This document shows, piece by piece, positions 43,356-53,280 of a stretch of DNA of 64,000 nt. The notes under the pieces were generated by a model, which made no database searches, was not told the DNA's origin, and worked only from the letters and a program-made list of their open reading frames with translations. Made by a program: the position numbers and the translations under genes. Within the stretch, counting starts at the first letter, position 1; each line of letters starts with the position of its first letter. Source of the stretch: Rhodospirillaceae bacterium LM-1 (lineage in GTDB: Bacteria > Pseudomonadota > Alphaproteobacteria > Rhodospirillales > WMHbin7); NCBI GenBank assembly GCA_902725215.1, contig CACUVI010000002.1:79676-143675 (forward strand), written 5' to 3'.

Positions 43356-44380
43356 CAGCGCTTGCCGTGATGCGGGTTGAAATGTCCGTGACCATGGTCG
43401 TGATCGTGGCCGTGATGCGGTTCGTGGGCGTGTCCCTTGTGGTGGCCGTGACCGTGACCATGGTCATGCTCGTCATGGTCGTGATCGTGGTGGCGATGTT
43501 CTTCGTCGGTGCCGATGCCGCGCACATGATGGTGGTGCCCGGCCTGCTGCACGCCCTTGTCCTTTTCGTAACCGATGATCTGCTCGCGGTATTTGCACAG
43601 TTGGCAGTTCATGGCGCCTTCGCCCTTGTCGGTTTCGCGAATGCGCTCGATGAAGGCATCGACGACCAGTGGGTGATCGTCCAGGTAATGCGCCTTGATG
43701 AATTCGATCTGCGCGAACTGCGCCGCCACTTCGGCCGTCTGCTCGTAGATGCGCTTGACCAGCACGCCGGTGAACAGGAAGTAGGGGAAAACCAGATAGC
43801 GTCTGAAACCCAGCTTGACGACCCGGTTCAGGCATTCGTCCACCCTGGGATGGGCGACGCCCGAAAAGGCCACCTCGGTCCAGCCGAAGCCCATGCCCTC
43901 GCCCAACATGCGCGCCACCTTGGCGACGTTGGAATTGGCGTCCGAATCGTTGGTGCCGCGCCCGACCACGACAAGGCAGGTCTCTTCGCGCGGCACATCG
44001 TGATGGGCATGCTGTTCGGCGGCGTGGATGCGTTCCTGGGCGGCTTTCAGCAAAAGGGGCGTAATCGCCAACTCGCGGCCCATGACGATGGGGGTTTCTG
44101 GGTGGTCAGCGGCGAAACTGTTGATCTCCCAGGGCAGGTCGTTCTTGACATGTCCGGCGGCGAACAGCATGCCGGGAATGGCCAGGATGCGTTCGCACCC
44201 CTTTTCCAGCAGCAGTTCAAGGCCTTCGCGGATGATCGGGCGGGCGAATTCCAGATAGCTGCCCGCCACCTCATATTCGGGCAAACGGGGGGCCAGCTTG
44301 GTCACCAGACGCTCGATTTCGTCGATGGCTTCCGGATCGCGGCTGCCATGGCCGCAAATCATGATACCGGTTCTTGCCAT
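43355..44380 (-). CDS. cbiX: Sirohydrochlorin cobaltochelatase CbiX with His-rich tail
   Basis: A 341-aa class II chelatase that inserts cobalt early, into sirohydrochlorin. It has two CbiX-like repeats: MICGHGSRDPEAIDEIE (H11) with FAAGHVKND (H77), then LVVVGRGTNDSDANSNVAK. A CXXC-like MNCQLC (C259, C262) may bind an Fe-S centre, as reported in long CbiX. The last 57 residues (282-338) hold 26 histidines, with Asp and Gly between, a likely cobalt store. First gene of the cbiX-cobH-cobL-cobI-cbiG/J-cobM unit, divergent from cobD by 29 nt. Confidence 0.92.
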   Translation of the reverse strand: MARTGIMICGHGSRDPEAIDEIERLVTKLAPRLPEYEVAGSYLEFARPIIREGLELLLEKGCERILAIPGMLFAAGHVKNDLPWEINSFAADHPETPIVMGRELAITPLLLKAAQERIHAAEQHAHHDVPREETCLVVVGRGTNDSDANSNVAKVARMLGEGMGFGWTEVAFSGVAHPRVDECLNRVVKLGFRRYLVFPYFLFTGVLVKRIYEQTAEVAAQFAQIEFIKAHYLDDHPLVVDAFIERIRETDKGEGAMNCQLCKYREQIIGYEKDKGVQQAGHHHHVRGIGTDEEHRHHDHDHDEHDHGHGHGHHKGHAHEPHHGHDHDHGHGHFNPHHGKR

Positions 44381-44409
44381 ATCCGAAGTCCTTTCGCTAT
44401 TTTACACAA

Positions 44410-45444
44410 ATGTTTTCACTGATCGCTTCCGGTCCCCATGCGGTGGACCCTTTGCTACTCATCCTGGCCGCGCTGGCGTTGGACGCCCTGTTGGGCGACA
44501 GCCCGCTTGTCTTTCGCATTCTGCCCCATCCGGTTAAGATTGTCGGCAGTCTTGCCGGGTTTCTCGAGAAAAAACTGAACCGGCCGCGCCGCCATGCCAT
44601 GGACCGGGCGTTCAGGGGCTTCGTTTTGCTGATGCTGATGGTGGGTCTGGCCCTGGCGGCGGGAATCGGGGTGGAGAAGGTCAAGCAGAGTTTCGTCTAT
44701 GGCTGGGTGCTGGAACTGGCCTTGGCCTGGATGCTGATCGCCCAACGCTCCTTGTTCGAACATGTGCTGGCGGTGAGCCGCGCCTTGAAAACCAAGGGGT
44801 TGACGGGCGGGCGCGAGGCGGTGTCGCATATCGTGGGCCGCGATGTCAAGCAGTTGGACAAGCATGGGGTGGCGCGCGCCGCCGTGGAATCCTGCGCCGA
44901 GAATTTCGGCGACGGGGTGGTGGCGCCGGTTTTCTGGTATGTGCTGCTGGGCGTGCCGGGGCTTCTTTTGTACAAGACCGTCAACACGCTGGACAGCATG
45001 ATCGGCCACAAGACCGAACGCTACCGCGCCTTCGGCGTCACCTCGGCCAGGCTGGACGATCTGATGAACCTGATACCGGCCAGGCTTTCCGGCCTGCTGT
45101 TCGTGCTGGCCGCCTTTTTCGTGCCCACGGCTAATCCGTTCAAATCCTTTTGGGTGATGGTCCGCGACGCCAGGAAACACCGCTCGCCCAATGCCGGATG
45201 GCCGGAAGGGGCGATGGCGGGGGCTTTGGGCCTGTCTTTGTCGGGGCCGCGCCATTATCCGGAAGGCCCCAGCAACGAGCCTTGGATCGGCAGGGAGTTG
45301 CGCGCGCGGGCCACTCAGCAAGACATCCGCCGCTCGCTGTACATGCTGGCGGTCGGCTGTTTCCTGAATGCCGTGCTGGTGGGCGGCTTGTGGCTTTTGC
45401 TCAAGGGCGGGCAACTGAACCTGACCTTTCCCTGGCAATTGTAA
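44410..45444 (+). CDS. cobD: Adenosylcobinamide-phosphate synthase (CobD/CbiB)
   Basis: A 344-aa integral membrane protein that joins the aminopropanol arm to adenosylcobyric acid. Motifs: [66 protein letters not shown], and [35 protein letters not shown]. The ATG at 44410 gives the usual N-terminus. Its 3' end overlaps the converging cobQ by 44 nt. Confidence 0.94.
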   Translation: MFSLIASGPHAVDPLLLILAALALDALLGDSPLVFRILPHPVKIVGSLAGFLEKKLNRPRRHAMDRAFRGFVLLMLMVGLALAAGIGVEKVKQSFVYGWVLELALAWMLIAQRSLFEHVLAVSRALKTKGLTGGREAVSHIVGRDVKQLDKHGVARAAVESCAENFGDGVVAPVFWYVLLGVPGLLLYKTVNTLDSMIGHKTERYRAFGVTSARLDDLMNLIPARLSGLLFVLAAFFVPTANPFKSFWVMVRDARKHRSPNAGWPEGAMAGALGLSLSGPRHYPEGPSNEPWIGRELRARATQQDIRRSLYMLAVGCFLNAVLVGGLWLLLKGGQLNLTFPWQL

Positions 45445-46888
45445 GCAGCAGATCGAGATCGAGATGGGCCGCCAGATGGAGGGCCAGCTTGTCGAGCGTG
45501 CTTTCGATCAGAACGGAATGATCCAGCGTCGAGGACAGATTCAGGAATCGGCGCCTGAAGCCGTTAGCTTGGAACAATCCATGCAGATAGCAGCCCATGA
45601 CCAGCCCATCTTTCGAGACCGCGCCGTCGGGACCGTGGGGCAGGTCCAGCATGGGCCTGTCGCCGTCGGGACCATGGCTGCGCCCCATGTGGATTTCATA
45701 GCCGGTGACGATTTCATCGTTGACGCGGGCCGTGCCCGTCACTTCGCGGGTGATCTTGTCTGGCGTCATTTCGGTGTCGATCTCAAGCAGGCCAAGGCCC
45801 TGGCTGTCGCCCGGCTCGCCCTCAAGCCCCAAGGGGTCGCAAACCTTGCGGCCCAGCATCTGATAGCCGCCGCATAGGCCCAGCACGGGCTTTTGGCGGC
45901 GCAAATGCGCCTTGATGTCGATATCCCAGCCCTGCTCGAACAGGAATGCCAGATCGGCCCGGGTGGCCTTCGAGCCGCCCAGCAAAATCCAGTCGGCGCT
46001 GGCCGGGATCGGCTGGCCGGGTTCGACGAAAATCAGCGAAACCTCCGGCTCGGCCAGCAGGGGATCGAAATCGTCGAAGTTGGATAAGCGGGGCAGTTTG
46101 GGCACCGCGATCACGATCTTGCCCTTTTGGTCTTTGCCGCCCAATTGATCCAGCCCCATGGCGTCCTCGGCGGGCAGGAATTTGGCTTGGGCGAACCAGG
46201 GAATCAGGCCCAGGGCTTGCCAGCCCGTTCGCTTGGCGATCTCGGTCATGCCGCTTTCGAACAACCGGGCGTCGCCCCTGAACTTGTTGATCATGAAGCC
46301 TTTGACCAGAGCGCGCTCGGCATCGGACAGCAAGGCGTGCGTGCCCACGATCTGGGCGATCACGCCGCCGCGGTCGATGTCGCCCGCCAGCAACACCGGC
46401 ACATTGGCGGCCAGGGCGAATCCCATATTGGCGATGTCGGATGCGCGCAGATTGATTTCGGCGGCACTGCCCGCCCCTTCCACCAGCACAAGGTCCGCTT
46501 CCCGGCTCAACAGGTCGAAACTGTCCAGCACCTGGGGCAACAATTTGGGCTTCAGGCTTTGATAATCCAGCGCCCCCGCATTGCCGATCACTTGGCCTTG
46601 CACCACCACTTGCGCGCCCACCTCGGTCTGCGGCTTAAGCAGAACCGGATTCATGTGTTTCGACGCAGCGACGCCCGCCGCCCTGGCCTGCAAAGCCTGG
46701 GCGCGACCGATCTCGCCGCCATCTTGCGTCACGGCGGCGTTGTTCGACATGTTCTGCGGCTTGAAGGGCCGCACGCTAAGGCCCCGATTGGCGAAAGCGC
46801 GGGCAAGGCCCGCCACCAGCAGCGATTTGCCGGTATCCGATCCGGTGCCTTGAATCATCAGGGCAGGGGTGGCGTTGGCCCGGCGCAT
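45401..46888 (-). CDS. cobQ: Cobyric acid synthase
   Basis: A 495-aa glutamine-dependent amidotransferase (CobQ/CbiP) that adds four amides to (adenosyl)cobyrinic diamide. The N-terminal P-loop domain has [18 protein letters not shown] and [14 protein letters not shown]. The C-terminal glutaminase has Cys339 (LGLCGGYQ) and His436 (GCYLHGLF). It overlaps cobO by 1 nt. Confidence 0.95.
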   Translation of the reverse strand: MRRANATPALMIQGTGSDTGKSLLVAGLARAFANRGLSVRPFKPQNMSNNAAVTQDGGEIGRAQALQARAAGVAASKHMNPVLLKPQTEVGAQVVVQGQVIGNAGALDYQSLKPKLLPQVLDSFDLLSREADLVLVEGAGSAAEINLRASDIANMGFALAANVPVLLAGDIDRGGVIAQIVGTHALLSDAERALVKGFMINKFRGDARLFESGMTEIAKRTGWQALGLIPWFAQAKFLPAEDAMGLDQLGGKDQKGKIVIAVPKLPRLSNFDDFDPLLAEPEVSLIFVEPGQPIPASADWILLGGSKATRADLAFLFEQGWDIDIKAHLRRQKPVLGLCGGYQMLGRKVCDPLGLEGEPGDSQGLGLLEIDTEMTPDKITREVTGTARVNDEIVTGYEIHMGRSHGPDGDRPMLDLPHGPDGAVSKDGLVMGCYLHGLFQANGFRRRFLNLSSTLDHSVLIESTLDKLALHLAAHLDLDLLLTIARERSGSVARP

Positions 46889-47502
46889 CAGAATTCGATG
46901 CCCGCCTGGGCCGCAACGCCTTGTTTGAACGGGTGCTTGACCAGCGTCATCTCGGTGACCAGATCGGCCATCTCGATCAGTTCTGCGGGCGCTCCACGTC
47001 CGGTGATCACCACATGCGTCATGGGCGGGCGGGCGGCCAGCGCTTCTAGCACCTCTGCCACCGGCAAGGTGGCGTCGCGCAGCAAGATATTCAATTCATC
47101 TAAAATAATCATACCATAGTTTGAATTGCTTATGTGCTGCTTGGCAACCCCCCAGGCCCTACTCGCGGCCAGAATATCCTTCTCGCGGTCCTGGGTCTCC
47201 CAGGTGAAGCCCTCGCCCAGGGCCTGGATTTCAAGCTGGGGGGCGAAGCGTTCCAGGATATGGCGTTCGGCGGTATCTCGCTTGCCCTTCACGAACTGGA
47301 TGATCGAAACCCTCATGCCGTGGCCAAGGGCGCGGATGGCTAGGCCCAGCGCCGCCGTGGTCTTGCCCTTGCCCGGCCCGGTATGAACGATGATCAGTCC
47401 CTTTTCCTGCGTCTTGCCCGCCATCATCTTGTCGCGGGCCGCCTTCTTGCGGGCCATGCGGTCGTGATGGGAGAGGGAGGCAGAGTCGGTTTCTGTCATC
47501 AT
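46888..47502 (-). CDS. cobO: Cob(I)yrinic acid a,c-diamide adenosyltransferase
   Basis: A 204-aa P-loop enzyme (CobO/BtuR/CobA-Se type) that adds the upper adenosyl ligand to Co(I) corrinoids. It has [37 protein letters not shown], and a complete end ([18 protein letters not shown]). The double ATG at 47502/47499 overlaps the cobN stop; ATG 47502 was chosen. Confidence 0.94.
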   Translation of the reverse strand: MMTETDSASLSHHDRMARKKAARDKMMAGKTQEKGLIIVHTGPGKGKTTAALGLAIRALGHGMRVSIIQFVKGKRDTAERHILERFAPQLEIQALGEGFTWETQDREKDILAASRAWGVAKQHISNSNYGMIILDELNILLRDATLPVAEVLEALAARPPMTHVVITGRGAPAELIEMADLVTEMTLVKHPFKQGVAAQAGIEF

Positions 47503-50500
47503 TTTTCCTCCAACAATTCCCGCACGTCGTTGGCGAAAGGATGCCACAGTTCGCGGTCGATGGCTTCCTGGAAGCGGGCCTGCATTTCCGAAAGCGCCGC
47601 CGGATTGTGTTCTTCAATGAAAGCGCGCACGGCATCGTCTCGCAAATAGGCGTCGAACAGGGCGTCGAAATGATGGTCGGAAACGCAGCGGGCGGTGGCG
47701 GCGAAGGCGAACAGATAATCGACCGTCGCCGCCATTTCGAAAGCCCCCTTATAGCCGTGGCGCATCACGCCGCGTATCCATTTCGGATTGACGGCGCGCC
47801 CTCTGACCACGCGGGCCAGTTCCTCTTGCAGCGTGCGGATGCGGGGCGTTTCGGGCCTGGAATGGTCGGGATGATAGATGGCGGGCTGGACGCCGCTTAA
47901 GTTGCGCACCGTTGCCGCCAAGCCGCCTTCGAACTGGTAGTAATCGTCCGAATCCAACAGATCATGTTCGCGATTGTCTTGGTTCTGGATCACGGCCTCG
48001 ACCTTGGAAAGCCGGTTTTCGAACAAGTCGCGGGCGGCCTCGCCCTCGGCCCCGCCGCCATAAGCATAGCCGCCCCAGGCCAGATAGGCGTTGGCCAGAT
48101 CGCCATCGCCCTGCCAGCCTTTCTCGTCGATCAGGGCTTGCAGGCCAGCCCCATAGGCTCCCGGCTTCGATCCGAAGACGCGGCTGGCGGCAAGGCGCAT
48201 CGAACTTTCCTGATCCCATCCCGTGCCCTGCAATATCGCGGCTTCGGATTTCGTGCTTGCCGCCAGCGGGTTCATCGTTTCGGGTTCGTCAAGAGCCGCC
48301 ACGGCGCGCACCGCGCTATCGACCAGATCGATCAGGCCGGGGAAAGCGTCGCGGAAAAAACCCGAGACGCGCAAGGTGATGTCGATGCGTGGCCGGTCCA
48401 AAACCGACAGGGGCAGAATCTCGAAACCAGAAACGCGACCCGAGCCGCTGTCCCAACAAGGCCGCACCCCCATCAGCGCCAGGGCCTGGGCCACATCGTC
48501 GCCGCCGGTGCGCATGCAACTGGTTCCCCAGGCCGACAGCGCCATCGCCTTGGGCCAGTCGCCATGATCTTGCAGATGGCGCTCGATCAGCAGGCTTGCC
48601 GATTTCCAGCCCAGATGCCAGGCGGCTGGCGTGGGCAAGGAGCGCGTATCGACCGAGTGGAAATTGCGCCCGGTGGGCAAAACGTCGGGCCGCCCGCGCG
48701 TAGGCGCACCCGATGGGCCGGGCGGCACGAAGCCCCCCCGCAGCCCATGCAGCAGGTTCTTGATCTCTTGGCGTCCACAGGCGTCCAGCGCCGGTCCCAG
48801 CGCCGTTTCGATCTCGCAAAGAACGGTCTGCGTATGTGTCCAGGCGGCATCGCAAACCCGTTCGCCGCCAATCAACTGGCGGGCCAAAGCCTCCAACCGT
48901 TCCACCGTGTCGCCCGCCGTGCGCCAGGACTGGGGCAGAAGATCGGCCAGAATGGCGGGTTTGGGGCCGGTCCAATCATCGGCGAAGGCGCAGTCCAACG
49001 GGTCGAAGCCCAGACCCAGATCGTCCGACAGGGTGCGCAGAATCGACGCCTTGCCCAGCCTGGGGGTGCGCGCCAGCGAGACCAGAAGGTCGATGCGCTG
49101 ATCGCCCTGGGGCGACTGGCCGAAAATGTGCAGCCCATCGCGGATTTGCAGCTCCTTGATGTCGCACAGATGGGCATCCAGTTTTTTCAGCGCCACATCG
49201 GTGGGATCGTCTGTTTTGATGGCGCAATCATCGTCCAGCCCCAGCCGTCTGGCGTGCGACAGGATATCGGTCGCCAGAACGGGCAGGCGTCTGGGGTCAA
49301 GGCCCGCCGCCTCGGCATATTCATCGACCAACTGCTCAAGTTCTTGCAACGCGCCGTAGCTTTCGGCGCGGGTCAGCGGCGGGGTCAGGTGATCGATGAT
49401 CACGGCATGGCTGCGGCGCTTGGCCTGTGTGCCCTCGCCGGGATCGTTGACGATGAAGGGATAGAAATGCGGAACAGGCCCCAGGATGGCCTGCGGAAAA
49501 CAGGCGGGCGAGAGGGCCAGCGCTTTTCCGGGCAACCATTCCAGATTGCCGTGTTTGCCCAGGTGAATCACGGCATGGGCCTTGAAACTGTCGCGCAGCC
49601 AAGCATAAAAGGCCAGATAGCCGTGCGGCGGGACAAGATCGGGCGAATGATAGCTGGATGCGGGATCGATATTGTATCCCCTGGCCGGCTGCACGCCGAT
49701 GGCGACATGGCCCAACCAATGGATGCCCAAGGCGAAACCGCCGCAGGACAGTTCGCCGGGCATGAAAAACGGATCGGTTTCGGGGGAACCCCACTTGTTG
49801 AGAACGGCGTCCTGCACCGCCTGGGGCAAGGCATGGAAGAAAGACAGATAATCGGGCAGGGGCAGGTTCTCGCCGCCTTGCCTTGGCTTGCTTAAATCGT
49901 TGGTGGGACCGGCCAGCAGGAAGCGCATCAAGGATTGCGGATCTTCGGGGGCGTTGCCGACGTCATAACCGACGGACCGCAAGGCTTTCAGGATTTCGCA
50001 GGCCGAGGCGGGCGTATCCAGTCCAACGCCGTTGCCAAGCCGTCCGTCGCGGTTGGGATAATTGGCAAGAATGATGGCGATGCGCCGATCGGCTGCTTGG
50101 GTCTTTTGCAGCCGCACCCAACCGGCGGCCAGTTGGCTTGCGTGCGAAATGCCGTCGTCATGCGCCACATGGCGCACCATGTCGCATTGGGTGGCCGCAT
50201 CGCGGGGCGACATGTCCTTGAACGAAATGGCGCCCGCCAGAATGCGCCCGTCGATTTCGGGCAGGGCGACGCTCATGGCAATATCGCGGGCGGGCAGTCC
50301 CCTGGTTCCCTCTTGCCAGTCGGCATGGCTGGACGAGGCCAGAACGGTTTGCAAGATGGGAACGTCGCAAGCCGCCAGGGGGTCGCTTCCCGCCTCGCCC
50401 AAGGCAAAGCCGGTGGCGTTCAGGATGATGGCTGGCGGATATTGGTTCAGGAGCGATTCGATCAAACCGGCGGCCAGCGGGTCTTTCAGGCTGGTGGCGA

Positions 50501-51209
50501 AGATCGGCAGGGGATCAAGGCCGCGCTGCTGCAGAGCCGTCGTCAAAGCGGCGATGGGCGCCGTGTCGCCGCTTTGCGACAGCGCTCGGTAAAACAAGAT
50601 CGCCGCCTTGGGCGCATCTTGCCTCCAATGCGGCGCAATCTTGTCTGGCGTGGTTTCGCCCAATCCCGGCCACCAGCAGCCCGCGGGCGGCAAGGGTTTC
50701 GGCTCCCGCCAGTCGGTTTGGCGGCCCATCAGCGATGCGGCGTAAAGCAGGCATTGGCGCGCATTGGCTTGGCCGCCCTGGGCCAGATAATCGTGCAGCC
50801 GGGACAAGACGTCGGGCGGCAAGGTTGAAAAGGCCGCCAGTTCCTCATCGGGCTTGGCGTCGCCCGCCAGCAAGGCCAGCTTGATATTGTGCCGCTTGGC
50901 CAGGGCCGACAATTGTTCAACCCCGTAGGGCCAATAAGCATGACCGCCCAGCAGGCGCGCCACGATCAGCTTGGCGTGTTTGAGAACGCTGTCGGCATAA
51001 AGATCGACCGACATCGGATGGGCAAGGCGTGAAATATTGGCCAGCCGCAGGTCGGGCGCATCGACGCCCAGGCCTGCCTGGGCCTGGGCCAACAGGGCCA
51101 GTTCGGCATCGGCCATGGACAGCACCACCAAAGGGGCTGGAGACTGTTCCAGATCAACGGCCTGACTGCCGTCGTCGATCAGTCCGGCCTCGGCGGCGAG
51201 AAGATGCAT
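47499..51209 (-). CDS. cobN: Cobaltochelatase large subunit CobN
   Basis: A 1236-aa subunit of the ATP-dependent cobaltochelatase that inserts cobalt into hydrogenobyrinic a,c-diamide in the aerobic pathway. It is homologous to magnesium chelatase BchH/ChlH. Typical parts are the IHLGKHGNLEWLPGKALALS motif and VFGSKPGAYGAGLQALID in the C-terminal third. The AAA+ partner subunits (chelatase CobS/CobT, distinct from the lower-ligand CobS/CobT here) are not in this window. Together with cbiX this gives two possible cobalt-insertion routes. It starts 3 nt after the cobW stop. Confidence 0.95.
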   Translation of the reverse strand: MHLLAAEAGLIDDGSQAVDLEQSPAPLVVLSMADAELALLAQAQAGLGVDAPDLRLANISRLAHPMSVDLYADSVLKHAKLIVARLLGGHAYWPYGVEQLSALAKRHNIKLALLAGDAKPDEELAAFSTLPPDVLSRLHDYLAQGGQANARQCLLYAASLMGRQTDWREPKPLPPAGCWWPGLGETTPDKIAPHWRQDAPKAAILFYRALSQSGDTAPIAALTTALQQRGLDPLPIFATSLKDPLAAGLIESLLNQYPPAIILNATGFALGEAGSDPLAACDVPILQTVLASSSHADWQEGTRGLPARDIAMSVALPEIDGRILAGAISFKDMSPRDAATQCDMVRHVAHDDGISHASQLAAGWVRLQKTQAADRRIAIILANYPNRDGRLGNGVGLDTPASACEILKALRSVGYDVGNAPEDPQSLMRFLLAGPTNDLSKPRQGGENLPLPDYLSFFHALPQAVQDAVLNKWGSPETDPFFMPGELSCGGFALGIHWLGHVAIGVQPARGYNIDPASSYHSPDLVPPHGYLAFYAWLRDSFKAHAVIHLGKHGNLEWLPGKALALSPACFPQAILGPVPHFYPFIVNDPGEGTQAKRRSHAVIIDHLTPPLTRAESYGALQELEQLVDEYAEAAGLDPRRLPVLATDILSHARRLGLDDDCAIKTDDPTDVALKKLDAHLCDIKELQIRDGLHIFGQSPQGDQRIDLLVSLARTPRLGKASILRTLSDDLGLGFDPLDCAFADDWTGPKPAILADLLPQSWRTAGDTVERLEALARQLIGGERVCDAAWTHTQTVLCEIETALGPALDACGRQEIKNLLHGLRGGFVPPGPSGAPTRGRPDVLPTGRNFHSVDTRSLPTPAAWHLGWKSASLLIERHLQDHGDWPKAMALSAWGTSCMRTGGDDVAQALALMGVRPCWDSGSGRVSGFEILPLSVLDRPRIDITLRVSGFFRDAFPGLIDLVDSAVRAVAALDEPETMNPLAASTKSEAAILQGTGWDQESSMRLAASRVFGSKPGAYGAGLQALIDEKGWQGDGDLANAYLAWGGYAYGGGAEGEAARDLFENRLSKVEAVIQNQDNREHDLLDSDDYYQFEGGLAATVRNLSGVQPAIYHPDHSRPETPRIRTLQEELARVVRGRAVNPKWIRGVMRHGYKGAFEMAATVDYLFAFAATARCVSDHHFDALFDAYLRDDAVRAFIEEHNPAALSEMQARFQEAIDRELWHPFANDVRELLEEK

Positions 51210-51212
51210 CGA

Positions 51213-52217
51213 TCAGTCCGAAAGAGCGGCAAGAATGGCGGCGCTATCCAGCCCTTTCTGGCCGATCACCACCAGACGGCTGGCGCGTCGCTCGGCCTCG
51301 TTCCAGGGGCGGTCGAAATATCGTTCGATCCGCATGCCAACCCCTTGCAGGGCCAAGCGCATCGGCTTGCCCGGCACGTCCAGGAAACCCTTCACGCGCA
51401 AGATGTCGTGCGTTGCGATGGCCGATTTCAGTTTCGCTTCCCAATCGTCCAAGTTGGCGATGGCGCCCAGCTCGACGATGAAACTCTCGAAGTCCTCGTG
51501 ATCATGCTCGTCCATGGCGTCGTGCAGCGAGGGCCTGGCCGCCAAATCGTCCTCGGCCGCCGCCGACAGGCCCAACAGGATTTCAGGGGCGATATTGCCT
51601 TGATGCGTGGCGACCAGCTTGACGCCTTGGCGCAAGCGCGCCTTCAAGTCGCTGGTCAGGGTGGCAAGCGTTTGTGCGTCCATCAAGTCGGTCTTGTTCA
51701 GCAGCACCAGGTCCGAACAGGCCAACTGGTCCGAGAACACTTCGTCGAGCGGATTCTCGTGGTCGGGCTTTGCCATTTCTTCGGGCGAGGAGGCGAAGCG
51801 GCCCGCCGCCACGGCGGGGCCATCGACCACCGTCACCACGCCATCCACCGTGGCCTTTGTTTTGATGCCGGGCCAGCCGAAGGCCTTGACCAGCGGCTTG
51901 GGCAAGGCCAGGCCCGATGTTTCGACCAGGATATGTTCGGGCGGTTGGGCGCGCTCGATCAGCTTGGTCATGGCGGGCAGGAAATCGTCGGCCACCGTGC
52001 AGCACAAACATCCATTGGCCAGTTCCACGATGTCGTCTTCCAAGCAGGCGGCGTCGCCGCAGGCCAGCAGCAACTCGCGATCCACGCCGACATCGCCGAA
52101 TTCATTGACCACCAAGGCGATGCGCCGCCCGTTCGCATGGCTCATCAGATGGCGGACCAAGGTGGTCTTGCCAGCGCCCAGAAAGCCGGTGATCACGGTA
52201 ACGGGTATTTTTCTCAT
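51213..52217 (-). CDS. cobW: CobW-type G3E metallochaperone GTPase
   Basis: A 334-aa GTPase of the COG0523 family. Walker A is G11-FLGAGKTT, the metal site is GCLCCTV (C70-x-C72-C73), and NKTD is the guanine motif. A short His/Asp patch (DEHDHEDF) lies before the C-terminal domain. Next to cobN it probably supplies cobalt, as inferred for CobW in the aerobic route. It overlaps cobU by 4 nt. Confidence 0.93.
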   Translation of the reverse strand: MRKIPVTVITGFLGAGKTTLVRHLMSHANGRRIALVVNEFGDVGVDRELLLACGDAACLEDDIVELANGCLCCTVADDFLPAMTKLIERAQPPEHILVETSGLALPKPLVKAFGWPGIKTKATVDGVVTVVDGPAVAAGRFASSPEEMAKPDHENPLDEVFSDQLACSDLVLLNKTDLMDAQTLATLTSDLKARLRQGVKLVATHQGNIAPEILLGLSAAAEDDLAARPSLHDAMDEHDHEDFESFIVELGAIANLDDWEAKLKSAIATHDILRVKGFLDVPGKPMRLALQGVGMRIERYFDRPWNEAERRASRLVVIGQKGLDSAAILAALSD

Positions 52218-52708
52218 AAGTTTCCTTTCAAGACCATCGGCAGACCGGCGGCGACGAAGACCACGCGGTCGGCAATGGCGGCGATTCTTTGATTGACCAA
52301 TCCCGCTTGGTCGCGAAAGCGGCGCGCCAGCGCATTGTCGGGCACGATTCCCAGCCCCACTTCGTTCGACACCAGAGCCGTATCTTGCGAGCGCGCTTGC
52401 AGGGCAACGGCGACATCCTCCACCTCAAAGGCGGCATCGCGCCCGGCCAGCAACAGGTTGCTGGTCCACAAGGTCAGGCAATCGACCAGGGCGGGCTTGT
52501 CTTGCGAGCGAAGGGCGTCCGCCAGATCGAAGGGGGCTTCCAGCGTCGTCCAGCAAGCGCCCCGCCTGTTTCGGTGCAGATCGATGCGCGCTTGCATTTC
52601 CTGGTCCAGTATCTCGGCGGTGGCGATGTAAAGCCCGCCTTGCAAGAACAGCGATTCCGCGAAGGCGCTTTTTCCGGAACGCGCGCCGCCCAACACCAGC
52701 GTGATCAT
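52214..52708 (-). CDS. cobU: Adenosylcobinamide kinase/guanylyltransferase (CobU/CobP)
   Basis: A 164-aa bifunctional enzyme that phosphorylates adenosylcobinamide and adds GMP. The P-loop is LVLGGARSGKSAFAES and the conserved end block is VSNEVGLGIVPDNALARRFRDQAGLVNQ. In the alphaproteobacterial naming this is CobP. It overlaps cobC and cobW by 4 nt each. Confidence 0.94.
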   Translation of the reverse strand: MITLVLGGARSGKSAFAESLFLQGGLYIATAEILDQEMQARIDLHRNRRGACWTTLEAPFDLADALRSQDKPALVDCLTLWTSNLLLAGRDAAFEVEDVAVALQARSQDTALVSNEVGLGIVPDNALARRFRDQAGLVNQRIAAIADRVVFVAAGLPMVLKGNL

Positions 52709-53280
52709 GGGAACAACCGTTCATTGACGCAGCCGATCCGCCAGCCGTGCGTCGTTCTGTCCAGACGGGTGAGGCCCAAGTTCTCGATTTCGAAGGCCTG
52801 CGCCTTCAAAGGGTCGAGCGACAGGGCATGGGCCAGGGCGGCGCGGATGGTGCCGCCATGCAGCACCGCCACGATGTCGCCGTTTCCGATTTCGTCGCTC
52901 AAACGTTCAAGCGCACGCGCCGTGCGTTCGATCTGCTGGACGAAGGATTCGCCGCCGGGCGGCGCGTTGCGGGCGAAATCCGACCAGAAGGCGCGCCCTT
53001 CCGGGCCTGCGATCTCATCCCAGCTTTTGCCCTGCCAAGCGCCGAAATTCTGCTCGGCCAGATCGGTTTCTATGTGCGTGGGCGCATAACCCAGCGCCAT
53101 TGCAGTCTGGCTGGTGCGCTTCAGGTGCGAGACCACAACGGCCTTGGGTTTTGCGGGAAGGATTGATCTTGGCGAAACGGACGACACATCGGCATCGACG
53201 TCGCTCCAGCCGTTGATATGGCCCTTGGCGCCCGGAACCGGCGCGTGTCGGACAATCCACCAGCAGCAGGCGGCCTTCAT
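52705..53280 (-). CDS. cobC: Alpha-ribazole phosphatase-like histidine phosphatase
   Basis: A 191-aa member of the histidine phosphatase superfamily, with catalytic His12 in WWIVRHAPVP (RHA instead of the usual RHG), the second His in AVLHGGTIRAAL, and EQNFGAWQGKSWDE. By position among lower-ligand genes it is the alpha-ribazole-5'-phosphate phosphatase. The start at 53280 gives a 4-nt overlap with cobS. A longer open frame upstream is a shadow of cobS. Confidence 0.88.
   Translation of the reverse strand: MKAACCWWIVRHAPVPGAKGHINGWSDVDADVSSVSPRSILPAKPKAVVVSHLKRTSQTAMALGYAPTHIETDLAEQNFGAWQGKSWDEIAGPEGRAFWSDFARNAPPGGESFVQQIERTARALERLSDEIGNGDIVAVLHGGTIRAALAHALSLDPLKAQAFEIENLGLTRLDRTTHGWRIGCVNERLFP

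Noticed and set aside
43367..44422. Plus-strand open frame opposite cbiX (351 aa)
   Set aside because: The Val/Met-rich start is the antisense of the His-rich cbiX tail. No family resemblance.
47964..49895. Long plus-strand open frame opposite cobN (643 aa)
   Set aside because: It lies fully antisense to a well-supported cobN. Composition (Gln, Arg, Gly-rich) is typical of a shadow frame in GC-rich DNA.
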